A DNA stretch of 64,000 bases from Bhargavaea changchunensis (GCF_042665595.1 NZ_JBHTCT010000011.1:62001-126000), one strand, 5' to 3'; shown: positions 9,320 to 17,026, counted from the first letter of the stretch. Notes: a model not told the origin generated them from the sequence alone. Numbers and translations are program-made.

Positions 9320-9347
9320 TAATACAACGTGGTTCCGGGAACCTATT
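9313..9347. other. Candidate attL (left half of imperfect direct repeat)
   Basis: These 35 bases align without gaps to 51233-51267 with 27 identities by hand count, including an identical TATACCATA and the shared GGGA and CTATT runs. The two copies flank everything from the integrase to the last phage genes. The exact crossover point cannot be fixed because the match is imperfect. Confidence 0.5.
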
Positions 9348-9382
9348 GGCAGCACTGGCTCGGCGGCCGATCGGCGTATGGG

Positions 9383-9403
9383 CTCCCCCAAAATCTCCCC
9401 CAA
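9383..9403. repeat. Paired integrase arm-type sites, left end
   Basis: Two copies of CTCCCCCAA start at 9383 and 9395, a 12-base spacing, just past the integrase stop codon. The same pair with the same spacing occurs at 51094-51114 inside the other prophage end. This is the arrangement expected for arm-type integrase binding sites; the binding itself is inferred. Confidence 0.55.
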
Positions 9404-9404
9404 T

Positions 9405-10553
9405 TCATAGATTTAGGGCGTTTGCGAACAGGGTGACGGACTCTTCTTTCAAGTCATCAATAGCATGTCCATAAATCTTCATAATCATTTCGGCAGTGTT
9501 TCCTAAACGTTCAGCGACATCATGGACCGGCAGACCCTGGGTGAGTAGCAAGGTGGCATGGGTATGACGCAACCCGTGAAGGGTGATGTTTGGTATCCCT
9601 AAGTCGTGGCGCCTCAGAAAATCTTTTAGGTAACGTTGGCAGGCGGAAGCGCTGATCGGGACGCTTTGAGTTGAGACAAAGGCAAAATCACTTTCGGAGT
9701 GACCTTTCCCATGCCGCAGTTTTAGAGCCTTGGTCCAAAGCTTGTAGCTCACCAGCATGTCGATGATTTGGCTATCAATCATAATGGTTCGCTGACTGTT
9801 TAGCGTCTTCGGGGACCGGACCCCTTTGGTGTCCCGCGTCCTGTTCACTGTGATGGTCCTTTTTTGTGCGTCGATATCCTCCCAGGTGAGACCAAGCGCT
9901 TCACCTAACCGCAATCCAGAGTATGCCAGAAGATGAAAGAGGGCGCTATGGGTGGGCAGCGCATGATCACTGACCGCCTTTAAGAAAGCATTTAACTGCC
10001 TTGCATCGAGAAAGGCGGTCTTTTTCCTCGTCTCATCGACGGACATCCCACTAAACCGATTCCTCGGAAGGTATTCGTCGTCAACGGCTGCATTCACCAC
10101 GATCATGAAGGTCTGATGATAAAGGTGAACGGTCCGTTGAGCCAGCTTCTGATGCAGGACATTAAGAAATTCTCGTTCATAGGTGGTCCTGTCGAGAGAG
10201 GATAACTTATATCTTCCTATTAAAGGCTTAATATAATTATTAATTATACCCTCCCGATGATCCCGTGTGGATACCTTCCATTTATGTTGTTTCGTGTCGA
10301 ACCAGATATCTACCCATTCGGATACCGTCATGTTCGATTTTTCGATTTGCCGAGTCTCTCCGTTAAATATGGATGCCTTTACTTCAAGTAGGGCGCGAAT
10401 GGCCGCATTTTCCGAAGGCAGTCCCTGTTTCGACTTCTCCCGCCGTTTGCCAAGGGCATCGTAATATCGCATCCGGTAGCCCCACTTCTTTTCCTTCTTG
10501 CCAGTGTAGTAATAGAAAACTTCCTTCTCCTTCTTCGATGGGAATCGTTCCAT
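9405..10553 (-). CDS. int: Phage tyrosine-recombinase integrase
   Basis: Site-specific recombinase that integrates and excises the prophage. An N-terminal arm-binding segment (RMRYYDALGKRREKSKQGLP) is followed by a SAM-like core-binding domain and a C-terminal catalytic domain with the first Arg in YSGLRLGEALGLTWEDI, the HGLRH box and a final segment RLGNTAEMIMKIYGHAI holding the nucleophile Tyr. I chose the ATG at 10553, which has an AAAGGGAG ribosome site and gives about 382 residues; the frame stays open upstream to 10622. It lies at the left prophage edge and reads toward the attachment site. Confidence 0.95.
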   Translation of the reverse strand: MERFPSKKEKEVFYYYTGKKEKKWGYRMRYYDALGKRREKSKQGLPSENAAIRALLEVKASIFNGETRQIEKSNMTVSEWVDIWFDTKQHKWKVSTRDHREGIINNYIKPLIGRYKLSSLDRTTYEREFLNVLHQKLAQRTVHLYHQTFMIVVNAAVDDEYLPRNRFSGMSVDETRKKTAFLDARQLNAFLKAVSDHALPTHSALFHLLAYSGLRLGEALGLTWEDIDAQKRTITVNRTRDTKGVRSPKTLNSQRTIMIDSQIIDMLVSYKLWTKALKLRHGKGHSESDFAFVSTQSVPISASACQRYLKDFLRRHDLGIPNITLHGLRHTHATLLLTQGLPVHDVAERLGNTAEMIMKIYGHAIDDLKEESVTLFANALNL

Positions 10554-10641
10554 CTCATTGATCTCCCTTTCTTTCGCGTGGACAGACGCATGTGGGGGAG
10601 GGGACGGAAGTGTTGACATCACCCCCTTTCTGGATACCTAT

Positions 10642-10821
10642 TCATTCGTCATCATCGATCTGTTTCCACCGGCGAGTAGTCGGATCAATCCATTTCTCTA
10701 CTTCGACAAATGATCTACCGTCCAAGTCTTTAAAACGTCCGAGAATAGGCAAGAGGCCAATTTTATACTTCGGATGCTCCTGGAGTTTTTCGAACTCAAC
10801 AAATTTTGATTTCTTTTTCAA
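10642..10821 (-). CDS. Small phage protein coupled to the ImmA-like gene
   Basis: A 59-residue, lysine-rich protein of unknown function. I place the start at a TTG (10821) with AAGGAG nine bases upstream. This gives a TTGA overlap with the stop of the ImmA-like gene and so predicts translational coupling. An in-frame ATG at 10908 would instead overlap that gene by 91 bases. It belongs to the leftward lysogeny transcript between the protease and integrase genes. Confidence 0.6.
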   Translation of the reverse strand: MKKKSKFVEFEKLQEHPKYKIGLLPILGRFKDLDGRSFVEVEKWIDPTTRRWKQIDDDE

Positions 10822-11300
10822 TGGACCCAGCTCCTTTGTAGGTGGTTTCTTATGTACTGGTGCAGTCGTCGACGGGCAAATTCGGGTTCGACGCAAAACG
10901 TCGAGCACAGCATATCCACTGCGGCCGCCTCGTGGTCCGGGAGATCCAATTGCATGAGCATGGACGTCGGGATGCAGGCGTGCCGCGCGAATATCTCTGC
11001 CTTCTCTTCCTGGTAATCCCGGAATGGGGGAGGCAGCTGGATTTGATTACCGACATGCCAGAGGGCGTGGCAAAGTTCGTGGTTAAAGGCTTGCCATTGT
11101 TCAGGTTCAGAAAGTCGCTCGTCTACAGTGATTAAACCATCCATGTAGACTGACGGGGCAGGGGTGTACAGAATGCTCAGGCCAAGCCGGGCGGCGATTG
11201 ATTCAGGATCGAGCTGGACAGGACGATAAATATCTATGGATTCATACAAGACATGCACGTAATCCTCGATGGTGGTATATGTATATCTCATCGAGATCAC
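10818..11300 (-). CDS. ImmA/IrrE-type metallopeptidase
   Basis: A 160-residue protein with the zinc-protease motif HELCH at residues 74-78 in the context AFNHELCHALWH. ImmA of ICEBs1 cleaves the phage-type repressor ImmR during the SOS response. Here the gene lies in the lysogeny block, downstream of a CI-like repressor and a lipoprotein gene, so the likely target is the repressor at 11989-12411. That would make induction protease-driven, without RecA-stimulated self-cleavage; the repressor lacks an obvious LexA-type peptidase domain, which fits. The target is inferred. Confidence 0.85.
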   Translation of the reverse strand: MISMRYTYTTIEDYVHVLYESIDIYRPVQLDPESIAARLGLSILYTPAPSVYMDGLITVDERLSEPEQWQAFNHELCHALWHVGNQIQLPPPFRDYQEEKAEIFARHACIPTSMLMQLDLPDHEAAAVDMLCSTFCVEPEFARRRLHQYIRNHLQRSWVH

Positions 11301-11341
11301 TCCTTTTGGGAACGTATGTTCTATTTTAGGTTTAAAAGAAA

Positions 11342-11357
11342 AGCCCGAAAACGGGCT
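11342..11357 (-). terminator. Terminator after the lipoprotein gene
   Basis: AGCCCG-AAAA-CGGGCT hairpin. On the minus strand it is followed by TTTTCTTTT. It lies about 10 bases past the lipoprotein stop codon and may separate that gene from the ImmA-like gene. Confidence 0.65.
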
Positions 11358-11366
11358 GGAGAAAAC

Positions 11367-11918
11367 TTACTTCAAATCGATAGTAACAGGATGGTCTTCT
11401 GTGAAATCCATATCATCCCATGAGAAAACATGGAGAACCATTTCGATATTTTCTTCTAATGAAGGAAGATCACCTTCGTAGTTTTCGATAGTTAGAACAG
11501 CATCGGCTAGCTTTCCACCTGCTACTTCTTGACTCATGTTCAGCATCATATCGTCCACCATTTTGCCGTCTGCAGAAACTTCATTCGCTTGGAATTCAAG
11601 AGTATCGTCACGCTTATTTTCTACTTCAAATGTGACGTTGAATTTTTCTTCGTCCCATTCTTTATCTATGATATGTTCTGCTTTCACAAGTGTCGCTTTA
11701 ATGTTTTCATTATCGACAATTACTTCGTTGTACTCCTTGGAGAAAGCCTCATCAGCTTTATCTTCGGTAGCTTTTTCGTCAGTAGCTTCTTCTGCAGGGG
11801 CTTGTTCTTCAGATGCATCGTTTTTGTTAGCTTCATCCTCGGAGCCTTCCTCAGTTGAGCCGCAAGCCGACAGAGTTACGGCGCTACCCATGAGTAATGC
11901 AATCAACCATTTGTTCAT
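11367..11918 (-). CDS. Prophage-encoded lipoprotein
   Basis: A 183-residue exported lipoprotein: short Lys-containing N-terminus, hydrophobic stretch and lipobox LSAC with Cys19, then an acidic Glu/Asp/Ala linker (about 20-65) and a probable beta-rich domain. The layout recalls the small ligand-binding lipoprotein domains common in Firmicutes, but I do not recognise the family with certainty. It lies in the leftward lysogeny block between repressor and ImmA-like genes, so it should be expressed in the lysogen and displayed on the host surface. Lysogenic conversion or superinfection exclusion is possible; nothing in the sequence proves it. Confidence 0.8.
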   Translation of the reverse strand: MNKWLIALLMGSAVTLSACGSTEEGSEDEANKNDASEEQAPAEEATDEKATEDKADEAFSKEYNEVIVDNENIKATLVKAEHIIDKEWDEEKFNVTFEVENKRDDTLEFQANEVSADGKMVDDMMLNMSQEVAGGKLADAVLTIENYEGDLPSLEENIEMVLHVFSWDDMDFTEDHPVTIDLK

Positions 11919-11988
11919 TTCTATCTCTCCCCTTTAGGTGTTATCTCCTAAACTATACACAATTTGCACCAATTCTTCTATATTCCAG

Positions 11989-12411
11989 TCACAATTTATC
12001 CTTTAGCTTCTCATAAATCGGCGCATACTTCGGAAGTTCTTCTACTATATCCTCTGGCCGGTCATGGAACGCCAGGTCCTTCCGCTGAAGGAACCAGTCG
12101 AGAACCTTCTGATAGTACGGAGTAAGTTCCTCATACTTTTCATCCGGAATGCCCATTCGGACGTGCAGCGGGACTTCTTTTGGCTCCGCTGGTTTGCTGC
12201 CGGCCATCTCAGGAATGTCGGTGCGGCCCAGGAGGTAGTCGGTAGAGACGCCAAAGTAATCAGCTATTCTGGCCAGGGTTTTGTTGTCTGGCTCTCTATT
12301 CCCTTGTTCGTACATGGCATAGGTTGTGCGTGCGACACCAACCTTCTCGGCCATTTGAGCTTGGGTTAACTTTTCTTGGTTTCTTAATAATTTCAATCGT
12401 TTAGTCAGCAA
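11989..12411 (-). CDS. CI-like XRE-family phage repressor
   Basis: A 140-residue protein with an N-terminal helix-turn-helix (about residues 7-60, QMAEKVGVARTTYAMYEQGN) ending in the characteristic YLLGRTD, and a short C-terminal helical region. It has no LexA-like peptidase domain. Divergent from the Cro-like gene, it is separated from it by an array of four TACAC-N5-GTGTA sites, its presumed operators. Its recognition helix region is nearly identical to that of the Cro-like protein (VGVARTTYAMYEQG in both), implying that both read the same sites. Confidence 0.92.
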   Translation of the reverse strand: MLTKRLKLLRNQEKLTQAQMAEKVGVARTTYAMYEQGNREPDNKTLARIADYFGVSTDYLLGRTDIPEMAGSKPAEPKEVPLHVRMGIPDEKYEELTPYYQKVLDWFLQRKDLAFHDRPEDIVEELPKYAPIYEKLKDKL

Positions 12412-12433
12412 GTCGTTTTCCCCCTGTACGACT

Positions 12434-12439
12434 ATTATA
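12434..12439 (-). promoter_or_regulatory. -10 box of the leftward repressor promoter
   Basis: TATAAT on the minus strand, 23 bases upstream of the repressor ATG. A -35 is only weakly visible (TTTAAT, 16-base spacing). The operator at 12442-12456 occupies the spacer, so the repressor probably regulates itself. Confidence 0.55.
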
Positions 12440-12441
12440 CC

Positions 12442-12546
12442 TACACAATATGTGTATTAAATAGATTTACACGAAATGAGTAAGAAATAGTTGACATTAC
12501 ACATAGGGTGTATTATGATTCTATCAACAGCTACACAGACCGTGTA
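12442..12546. promoter_or_regulatory. Four-site repressor/Cro operator array
   Basis: Three perfect 15-bp palindromes TACAC-N5-GTGTA occur at 12442-12456, 12498-12512 and 12532-12546. A fourth with one mismatch (TACAC-N5-GAGTA) is at 12468-12482. The site at 12498 lies in the spacer of the rightward promoter, the one at 12442 in that of the leftward promoter, and the one at 12532 downstream of the rightward -10. This is a classical lysis-lysogeny switch layout. Confidence 0.85.
12491..12519 (+). promoter_or_regulatory. Rightward early promoter (PR-like)
   Basis: TTGACA (12491-12496), a 17-base spacer and TATGAT (12514-12519). A repressor operator fills the spacer and another follows the -10 box. 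It would drive the Cro-like gene and the early operon. Confidence 0.85.
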
Positions 12547-12560
12547 AAAAAGGAGGTGCA

Positions 12561-12788
12561 ATGATGAGAGAGTGGCTGAAAGAGAAGCGAGAAAAGAAAA
12601 ATCTCACCCAAGAACAGGTCGCTATAAAAGTCGGGGTCGCACGCACCACTTATGCGATGTACGAGCAGGGTCGGCGCAATCCTGATGTGGGTGTGGCTGT
12701 TAGAATCGGTGATTTACTCAAATTCAAGTGGACGCTTTTTTTTGAAGAAGAAGTACACGAAGCGCGTAAAAAGCAGGAGGTTTCCTGA
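12561..12788 (+). CDS. Cro-like XRE-family regulator
   Basis: A 75-residue protein that is almost entirely a helix-turn-helix domain (LTQEQVAIKVGVARTTYAMY). First gene rightward of the operator array, with an AAGGAGGTG ribosome site; two adjacent ATGs (12561, 12564) could serve as the start. The recognition segment matches that of the divergent repressor, so it probably binds the same TACAC-N5-GTGTA sites and favours the lytic state. Confidence 0.88.
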   Translation: MMREWLKEKREKKNLTQEQVAIKVGVARTTYAMYEQGRRNPDVGVAVRIGDLLKFKWTLFFEEEVHEARKKQEVS

Positions 12789-12818
12789 ACATTTAAGACT
12801 GGATGAGGAGGCGAAACA

Positions 12819-13553
12819 ATGAACGAACTGATTCCAACTCAAGAGACCAACGAAGGTCAAATCATCGTGAGCGGTCGTGATCTTCATGATTTCCTGGAAG
12901 TAAAAACCGAGTATCGTAAATGGATCGGTCGGATGATCGAGTATGGATTCACAGAGAATGCAGATTTCATAAGGGTGACCCAAAAATGTCCGACCCCTGG
13001 TGGTGTACAAGAAATAGCCGATCATCATATCCGCCTCGACATGGCGAAGGAAATCTCCATGCTCCAAAGGAACGAGCGCGGGAAGATGGCCAGACAGTAT
13101 TTCATAGAAATCGAACGCCGTTGGAACAGTCCGGAAATGGTCATGAAGCGAGCCATGGATTATCTGAACGCTCAGGTTCAAAAGCTGACCACTCAAAATC
13201 TCGTGCTTGAACAGCAAGTGAAAGAGTTCCAGCCAAAAGCTAGTTACTATGATTTGATTCTGCAGAATAAGTCGGTGATCTCAGTAAGTCAGATTGCTAA
13301 GGATTACGGGATGGGCGCGCCAACACTCAACCGTAAACTCAAGGACCTAGGCGTTCAATACAAGCAGGGCGGTGTGTGGCTGCTTTACGCAAAGTATCAG
13401 GACAAGGGATACACCAGCACCAAAACCCACGCTATAGATAGTGAAAAGTCAAAACTTCATACCTATTGGACTCAAAAAGGACGGTTGTTCATCTACGACC
13501 TGCTGAAAAGCCAGGGTATCTTGCCGGTCATCGAGCGAGAACAAATTAGCTGA
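12819..13553 (+). CDS. Phage antirepressor (AntA/AntB and KilAC-type domains)
   Basis: A 244-residue protein with an N-terminal AntA/AntB-like domain (about 15-105: SGRDLHDFLEVKTEYRKWIG and YFIEIERRW) and a C-terminal ANT/KilAC domain (about 140-240) containing a winged-helix-like run ISVSQIAKDYGMGAPTLNRK. Antirepressors of this type titrate or inactivate prophage repressors during induction. Its place just after the Cro-like gene is usual. Whether it acts on the repressor here is inferred. Confidence 0.9.
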   Translation: MNELIPTQETNEGQIIVSGRDLHDFLEVKTEYRKWIGRMIEYGFTENADFIRVTQKCPTPGGVQEIADHHIRLDMAKEISMLQRNERGKMARQYFIEIERRWNSPEMVMKRAMDYLNAQVQKLTTQNLVLEQQVKEFQPKASYYDLILQNKSVISVSQIAKDYGMGAPTLNRKLKDLGVQYKQGGVWLLYAKYQDKGYTSTKTHAIDSEKSKLHTYWTQKGRLFIYDLLKSQGILPVIEREQIS

Positions 13554-13567
13554 GGGGAGGGGTTCAC

Positions 13568-13834
13568 ATGGGTTTGGCTCAAGTCCAACTGGATGAGCAG
13601 GAGATCCAGCGACAGATCAATGAGCGCCTGGATCAAATATTCCGAGACACTCTAATTTTGTGGGACATCAATGAGATGAGCAAGCGGCTCTGCATGAGCA
13701 AGTCATTCTTGGAAGAGAATATTCTGCACGATCCTCGGATGCGGCTGCTGGAACGCCGGAAGCAAAACGGGAAGCGCTTCTGGTACTACGAACAGTCGGT
13801 GCAAGTCATTAAGCAAATCATGGATGAATGGTGA
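13568..13834 (+). CDS. Small phage protein with excisionase-like fold (possibly DUF771)
   Basis: An 88-residue protein. The core MSKRLCMSKSFLEENILHDP and KRFWYYEQSVQVIKQIMDEW resembles the helix-turn-helix of DUF771/excisionase-like phage proteins. It starts 15 bases after the antirepressor stop with a GAGGGGAGG ribosome site. A role in DNA binding or as an excisionase is plausible but unproven. Confidence 0.7.
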   Translation: MGLAQVQLDEQEIQRQINERLDQIFRDTLILWDINEMSKRLCMSKSFLEENILHDPRMRLLERRKQNGKRFWYYEQSVQVIKQIMDEW

Positions 13835-14008
13835 TTAAAAACTAAGCGTGGACAGACGTAAAAAAAATGGGGAGGGGGCCGGGAAGACCGGCCATAAGAG
13901 GAGCCATGAGAAGAGTGAGTCTTTCGGGGCGTGTGGGAGGTACAACTTTAGATTACATCGTATGGCACTCGCTCACCATTCCATTTTGGAATAAGGGGGT
14001 GAGGAGAG

Positions 14009-14278
14009 ATGAAATACGGAGCCATTTTAAAAGCGGCCAGGGTCCGTTCGGGCCTCAGTCAAGAAGAGTTGGCACACATGCTGCACATCAATCAGTCGGA
14101 CGTCAGCAAATACGAGTCAGACCGCAAAGAGCCACACATGAGCCTGTTCCGAGACTGGACAGCACTCACGCAGGCGCAAGACGTCATGGTGGCCTTTATA
14201 TGCGGTATGGACGGACTGACGATCTTACAAAACATGATGTCGGTTGTCACGGGATTCATAGGAGGGTGGTTCATTTGA
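14009..14278 (+). CDS. XRE-family helix-turn-helix protein
   Basis: An 89-residue protein: N-terminal helix-turn-helix (ARVRSGLSQEELAHMLHINQ, about 9-45) and a more hydrophobic C-terminal end (MMSVVTGFIGGWFI) that could touch a membrane. Ribosome site GGGGGTGAGGAG. The stop overlaps the next small gene. The 174 bases before it (13835-14008) hold a GGCCGGGAAGACCGGCC hairpin (near 13877) and no convincing gene. Confidence 0.75.
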   Translation: MKYGAILKAARVRSGLSQEELAHMLHINQSDVSKYESDRKEPHMSLFRDWTALTQAQDVMVAFICGMDGLTILQNMMSVVTGFIGGWFI

Positions 14279-14358
14279 TCAAGCGACTTGCAGAAGAGTA
14301 CGGATTCGTAGCCGCCGGGATGCTGATGATTTTTGTGGTCTTATGGATTGCACTTTGA
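14275..14358 (+). CDS. 27-residue single-span membrane peptide
   Basis: A TTG start at 14275 overlaps the preceding stop as TTGA, with AGGAGGG 9-14 bases upstream. The peptide is a short charged N-terminus plus one hydrophobic helix (FVAAGMLMIFVVLWIAL). Function unknown. Coupled start, strong ribosome site and coherent hydrophobicity make it a likely real micropeptide. Confidence 0.55.
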   Translation: MIKRLAEEYGFVAAGMLMIFVVLWIAL

Positions 14359-14369
14359 GGAGGGATGAA

Positions 14370-14528
14370 GTGGACGAACTAATAGCGGCCAAGATTCGGA
14401 TCCTGCAAGCGATCCGGATCGCCAAGCAAGAAGACCAATTACTAAGAGAAGCACTCGAACTAATCGACAGACAAATAAAAAAGCGGCCTGACGTTGCACC
14501 GCCAGAACCGCCAAAGCCTGTTTTGTAA
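14370..14528 (+). CDS. Small phage protein, 52 residues
   Basis: The GTG start at 14370 follows GAGGAGGGA by four bases; an in-frame ATG at 14343 would overlap the previous gene. The product is helical and charged (VDELIAAKIRILQAIRIAKQ) with a proline-rich end. No family recognised. Confidence 0.6.
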   Translation: MDELIAAKIRILQAIRIAKQEDQLLREALELIDRQIKKRPDVAPPEPPKPVL

Positions 14529-14542
14529 CTCAAGTATACCAC

Positions 14543-14616
14543 GGGAGCTTGGCTCCCATCAAGAAGCGTCGGGGTGCCACATTCCCCCAATAGATGCCTC
14601 GGCGTTTCTTGATGGG
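14543..14616 (+). other. Structured RNA element in an early-gene leader
   Basis: Two hairpins share bases: GGGAGC-TTG-GCTCCC (14543-14557), and a 20-bp stem pairing 14555-14574 with 14597-14616 (three G-U pairs) around a 22-base loop. There is no T run, so it is not a simple terminator. It lies in the 115 bases before the gene at 14644. Confidence 0.5.
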
Positions 14617-14643
14617 GTTCAACCATCAGAGAGGAGAGACAAC

Positions 14644-14838
14644 ATGCCAAAGATCATCGATGCCCGCATCGCCTATTACACCCGCAAGGTGGCACAGCAC
14701 TTCGGCCGTAAACAACAATGGTCGCCGGAAAGGATAGCGGCCCGACATGGCCGACTGATGCACTATAAAGCGGCGATGCACAAACAAATTGAAAAGGAGG
14801 CACCAGAATGGATCACCCAACCGTATCTCAAATCATGA
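14644..14838 (+). CDS. Small basic phage protein, 64 residues
   Basis: The ATG at 14644 has a GAGAGGAGAG ribosome site. The product is strongly basic and rich in His and Arg (MPKIIDARIAYYTRKVAQHF). No family recognised; it may bind nucleic acid. It overlaps the next gene by 31 bases. Confidence 0.6.
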   Translation: MPKIIDARIAYYTRKVAQHFGRKQQWSPERIAARHGRLMHYKAAMHKQIEKEAPEWITQPYLKS

Positions 14839-15062
14839 CAACTGGCTACCCGTCACAGACCTACCTCACCTACGAGGACCGGCAGTGGAGCGCTATCGAT
14901 CACGCCGTAGTCGCGGACCATCCCATCGAGGACATGTATGGCGATGAGGTCCGAACAGGAGACAAGTACTTCATCGATGACGCCGGCCGGATTGTGCTGC
15001 AGGAGAACTTCAGGGACTACCTGATAGACCAATGTGGCGCAGTGTTTTACGAAACAAAATAA
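14808..15062 (+). CDS. YqaI-like phage protein
   Basis: An 84-residue acidic protein with the run YGDEVRTGDKYFIDDAGRIV resembling YqaI-type proteins of the Bacillus skin element, which also sit just before yqaJ and recT homologues. Ribosome site AAAAGGAGG. Function unknown; the synteny supports the call. Confidence 0.65.
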   Translation: MDHPTVSQIMTTGYPSQTYLTYEDRQWSAIDHAVVADHPIEDMYGDEVRTGDKYFIDDAGRIVLQENFRDYLIDQCGAVFYETK

Positions 15063-15132
15063 GCCCGCTGCAGCAACAGCGGACTTCGGGCTCTTCGATA
15101 TAAGTTCACCTTAAGTATACCCGGAGAGCCCG
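15062..15132 (+). other. Leader with mutually exclusive hairpins before yqaJ-recT
   Basis: CGGGCTCT (15087-15094) can pair with the upstream AGCCCG (15062-15067) or, over 8 bp, with the downstream AGAGCCCG (15125-15132). CCGCTG/CAGCGG (15065-15070 with 15077-15082) gives a further alternative. The layout suggests an attenuator-like switch ahead of the recombination genes. It shares AAGTATACC with the other leader (14533-14541). Confidence 0.45.
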
Positions 15133-15157
15133 TCCTAATTCAAGAGGAGGGAAAAAG

Positions 15158-16105
15158 ATGCAAGCTGAATCACTGAAGAATGTGTTGCAGATGGACCGTT
15201 CGGAATGGCTTGAGGAACGACGCCGTGGAATTGGAGGTTCGGATGCCAGTGTGATTCTGGGCGTGAACAACTGGAAGTCAAAGTTCCAGCTGTATCTCGA
15301 GAAGACCGGTGAATACACCGAGGAAGTCAACAATGAATATATCTACTTCGGAAATATTTTGGAGGATATCGTCGCTCAAGAGTTCGCACGACGGACCGGT
15401 AAGAAAGTCCGCCGGAACAACCGGATGCTCGTTCATCCAAAGCACGAGTTCATGAGGGCAAACCTTGACCGGGTCGTCGTCGGGGAGAAAGCAATCCTCG
15501 AATGCAAGACGACAAGCGCCTGGAACGCTGATCAATGGGAGGGCGAGGACATCCCGGCCTCTTATATCTGCCAGGTGCAGCATTACATGGCAGTGACCGG
15601 TTACGAGAAAGCCTACATCGCTGTCTTGATCGGCGGCAACCGGTTCGTCTGGAAGGAAATTGAACGGGACGAAGAACTGATCGACATCATGATCGAGCGT
15701 GAAGCGGATTTCTGGTACAACCACGTGCTCGCCGGTGTACCGCCTGAGATTGATGGCAGCCCAGCGGCCGGCGAACTGCTCGCGAAGCTTTACCCGAATG
15801 ACGATGGGGAGACGATAATGCTCACTCAGTCCGACGATGAACTGCTCGATGCTCTGGAATCCATCAAAGCCGAATTGAAAGAGCTCGAAACGGTCAAGAA
15901 GCAATACGAGAACCGATTGAAACAGACCCTCGAGAACAGCCCTCACGGCGTCTCTCCAAGGTTTGAAGTCACTTACAAGTCACAGGTCCGGAACACCATC
16001 GACTCTAAGCGTCTGCGTGAAGAGTTGCCGGATATCGCACAGAAATTCACCAAGGAATCGAAGGCCCGCATTCTGCGGATCAAGAAGCTCGAGGAGGCTA
16101 ACTGA
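15158..16105 (+). CDS. YqaJ-family phage recombination exonuclease
   Basis: A 315-residue member of the YqaJ viral recombinase family (PD-(D/E)XK nuclease fold, related to lambda exonuclease). Visible motifs are RRRGIGGSDASVILGVNNW near the N-terminus, and the catalytic ILECKTTSAWNADQW followed by QVQHYM. It would resect duplex DNA ends for annealing by the RecT protein encoded directly after it. The two genes overlap by one base (TGATG). A GAGGAGGG site precedes the start. Confidence 0.92.
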   Translation: MQAESLKNVLQMDRSEWLEERRRGIGGSDASVILGVNNWKSKFQLYLEKTGEYTEEVNNEYIYFGNILEDIVAQEFARRTGKKVRRNNRMLVHPKHEFMRANLDRVVVGEKAILECKTTSAWNADQWEGEDIPASYICQVQHYMAVTGYEKAYIAVLIGGNRFVWKEIERDEELIDIMIEREADFWYNHVLAGVPPEIDGSPAAGELLAKLYPNDDGETIMLTQSDDELLDALESIKAELKELETVKKQYENRLKQTLENSPHGVSPRFEVTYKSQVRNTIDSKRLREELPDIAQKFTKESKARILRIKKLEEAN

Positions 16106-16998
16106 TGGCAACTGTAAACGAACTAAAGAAGCAAGTTTCAAAGGCACCTCAACAGGCTCAGAAGCAGCCGAAGACAATCGAGGACTACCTGAAGCAGATG
16201 GCGCCGGCGATGGCCGAGGCGCTGCCGAAGCACATGAATATCGACCGGCTTACGCGAATCGCACTCACCACCATCCGCACGACTCCAGATCTCCGACATG
16301 CCGACCCGGCAAGCTTGCTCGGCGCTGTCATGCAGGCTGCACAGCTTGGATTGGAGCCTGGCCTTCTCGGCCACTGCTACCTGCTTCCGTTCAAAAACAG
16401 CAAGAAGGGCATCACCGAGGTTCAGTTCATCATCGGCTACAAAGGGATGATAGACCTGGCCCGCCGGTCCGGCCATATCGAATCCATTTACGCCCATTCG
16501 GTTTACGAGAACGACGAATTCGAATATGAGCTCGGACTGGATCCGAAGTTGGTCCACCGGCCGACGATGGACGTCAACAAAGGCCAGTTCATTGGCGCCT
16601 ATGCCGTTGCCAAATTCAAAGATGGCGGCTACCAGATGGAATTCATGAGCCGCGCGGACATCGAGCAACGGAAGAAGCGTTCAAAGGCTGCCAACTCGAG
16701 CTACTCACCTTGGACCACAGACTATGAGGAAATGGCTAAGAAGACGGTCGTCCGGCACATGTGGAAGTACCTGCCGATCTCCATCGAGGTCCAGGAGCAG
16801 GTCGAGTACGACGGCGGCACAGGGCGCAGTATCAAGGATGTTACACCGGATGATGGAATGTTCCTCGAGGCTCCGGACTACGAAGTTTTGGACATGCCTC
16901 AAACGGCTGCTGAGGAGCCGGAGAAAGAGCCGGTACCGGTCGCAGAGGAGAAACCCGGCAAACAGAAGGCCGCTGAAGCTTTAGGGAAACTGGTGTGA
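16105..16998 (+). CDS. recT: RecT-family single-strand annealing recombinase
   Basis: A 297-residue RecT protein that anneals complementary single strands, paired with the YqaJ nuclease. Family features: HMNIDRLTRIALTTIRTTP, the core QFIIGYKGMIDLARRSGH (about 113-130) and the SSYSPWTTDYEEMAKKT-like segment. The C-terminus is an acidic Glu/Pro-rich tail, probably for single-strand binding protein or exonuclease contacts. It is translationally coupled to the upstream gene. Confidence 0.95.
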   Translation: MATVNELKKQVSKAPQQAQKQPKTIEDYLKQMAPAMAEALPKHMNIDRLTRIALTTIRTTPDLRHADPASLLGAVMQAAQLGLEPGLLGHCYLLPFKNSKKGITEVQFIIGYKGMIDLARRSGHIESIYAHSVYENDEFEYELGLDPKLVHRPTMDVNKGQFIGAYAVAKFKDGGYQMEFMSRADIEQRKKRSKAANSSYSPWTTDYEEMAKKTVVRHMWKYLPISIEVQEQVEYDGGTGRSIKDVTPDDGMFLEAPDYEVLDMPQTAAEEPEKEPVPVAEEKPGKQKAAEALGKLV

Positions 16999-17026
16999 TG
17001 TGAGGGGCTAAAAGCCCCCTCCATCA
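16996..17026 (+). other. Hairpin at the recT stop codon
   Basis: TGATG and GAGGGGCT pair with AGCCCCCTC and CATCA to form a long stem with a 3-base loop that includes the recT stop codon. There is no T run. It could act as a processing or stability element between recT and the initiator gene. Confidence 0.45.

Noticed and set aside
10576..13858. Identical 13-mer GCGTGGACAGACG at 10576-10588 and 13846-13858
   Set aside because: Many 13-base identities are expected by chance in 64 kb, and the two sites share no further context.
13867..14358. Long plus-strand frame spanning 13867-14358
   Set aside because: It overlaps the helix-turn-helix gene at 14009 entirely and its middle has no coding character; only its end coincides with the 27-residue membrane peptide frame.
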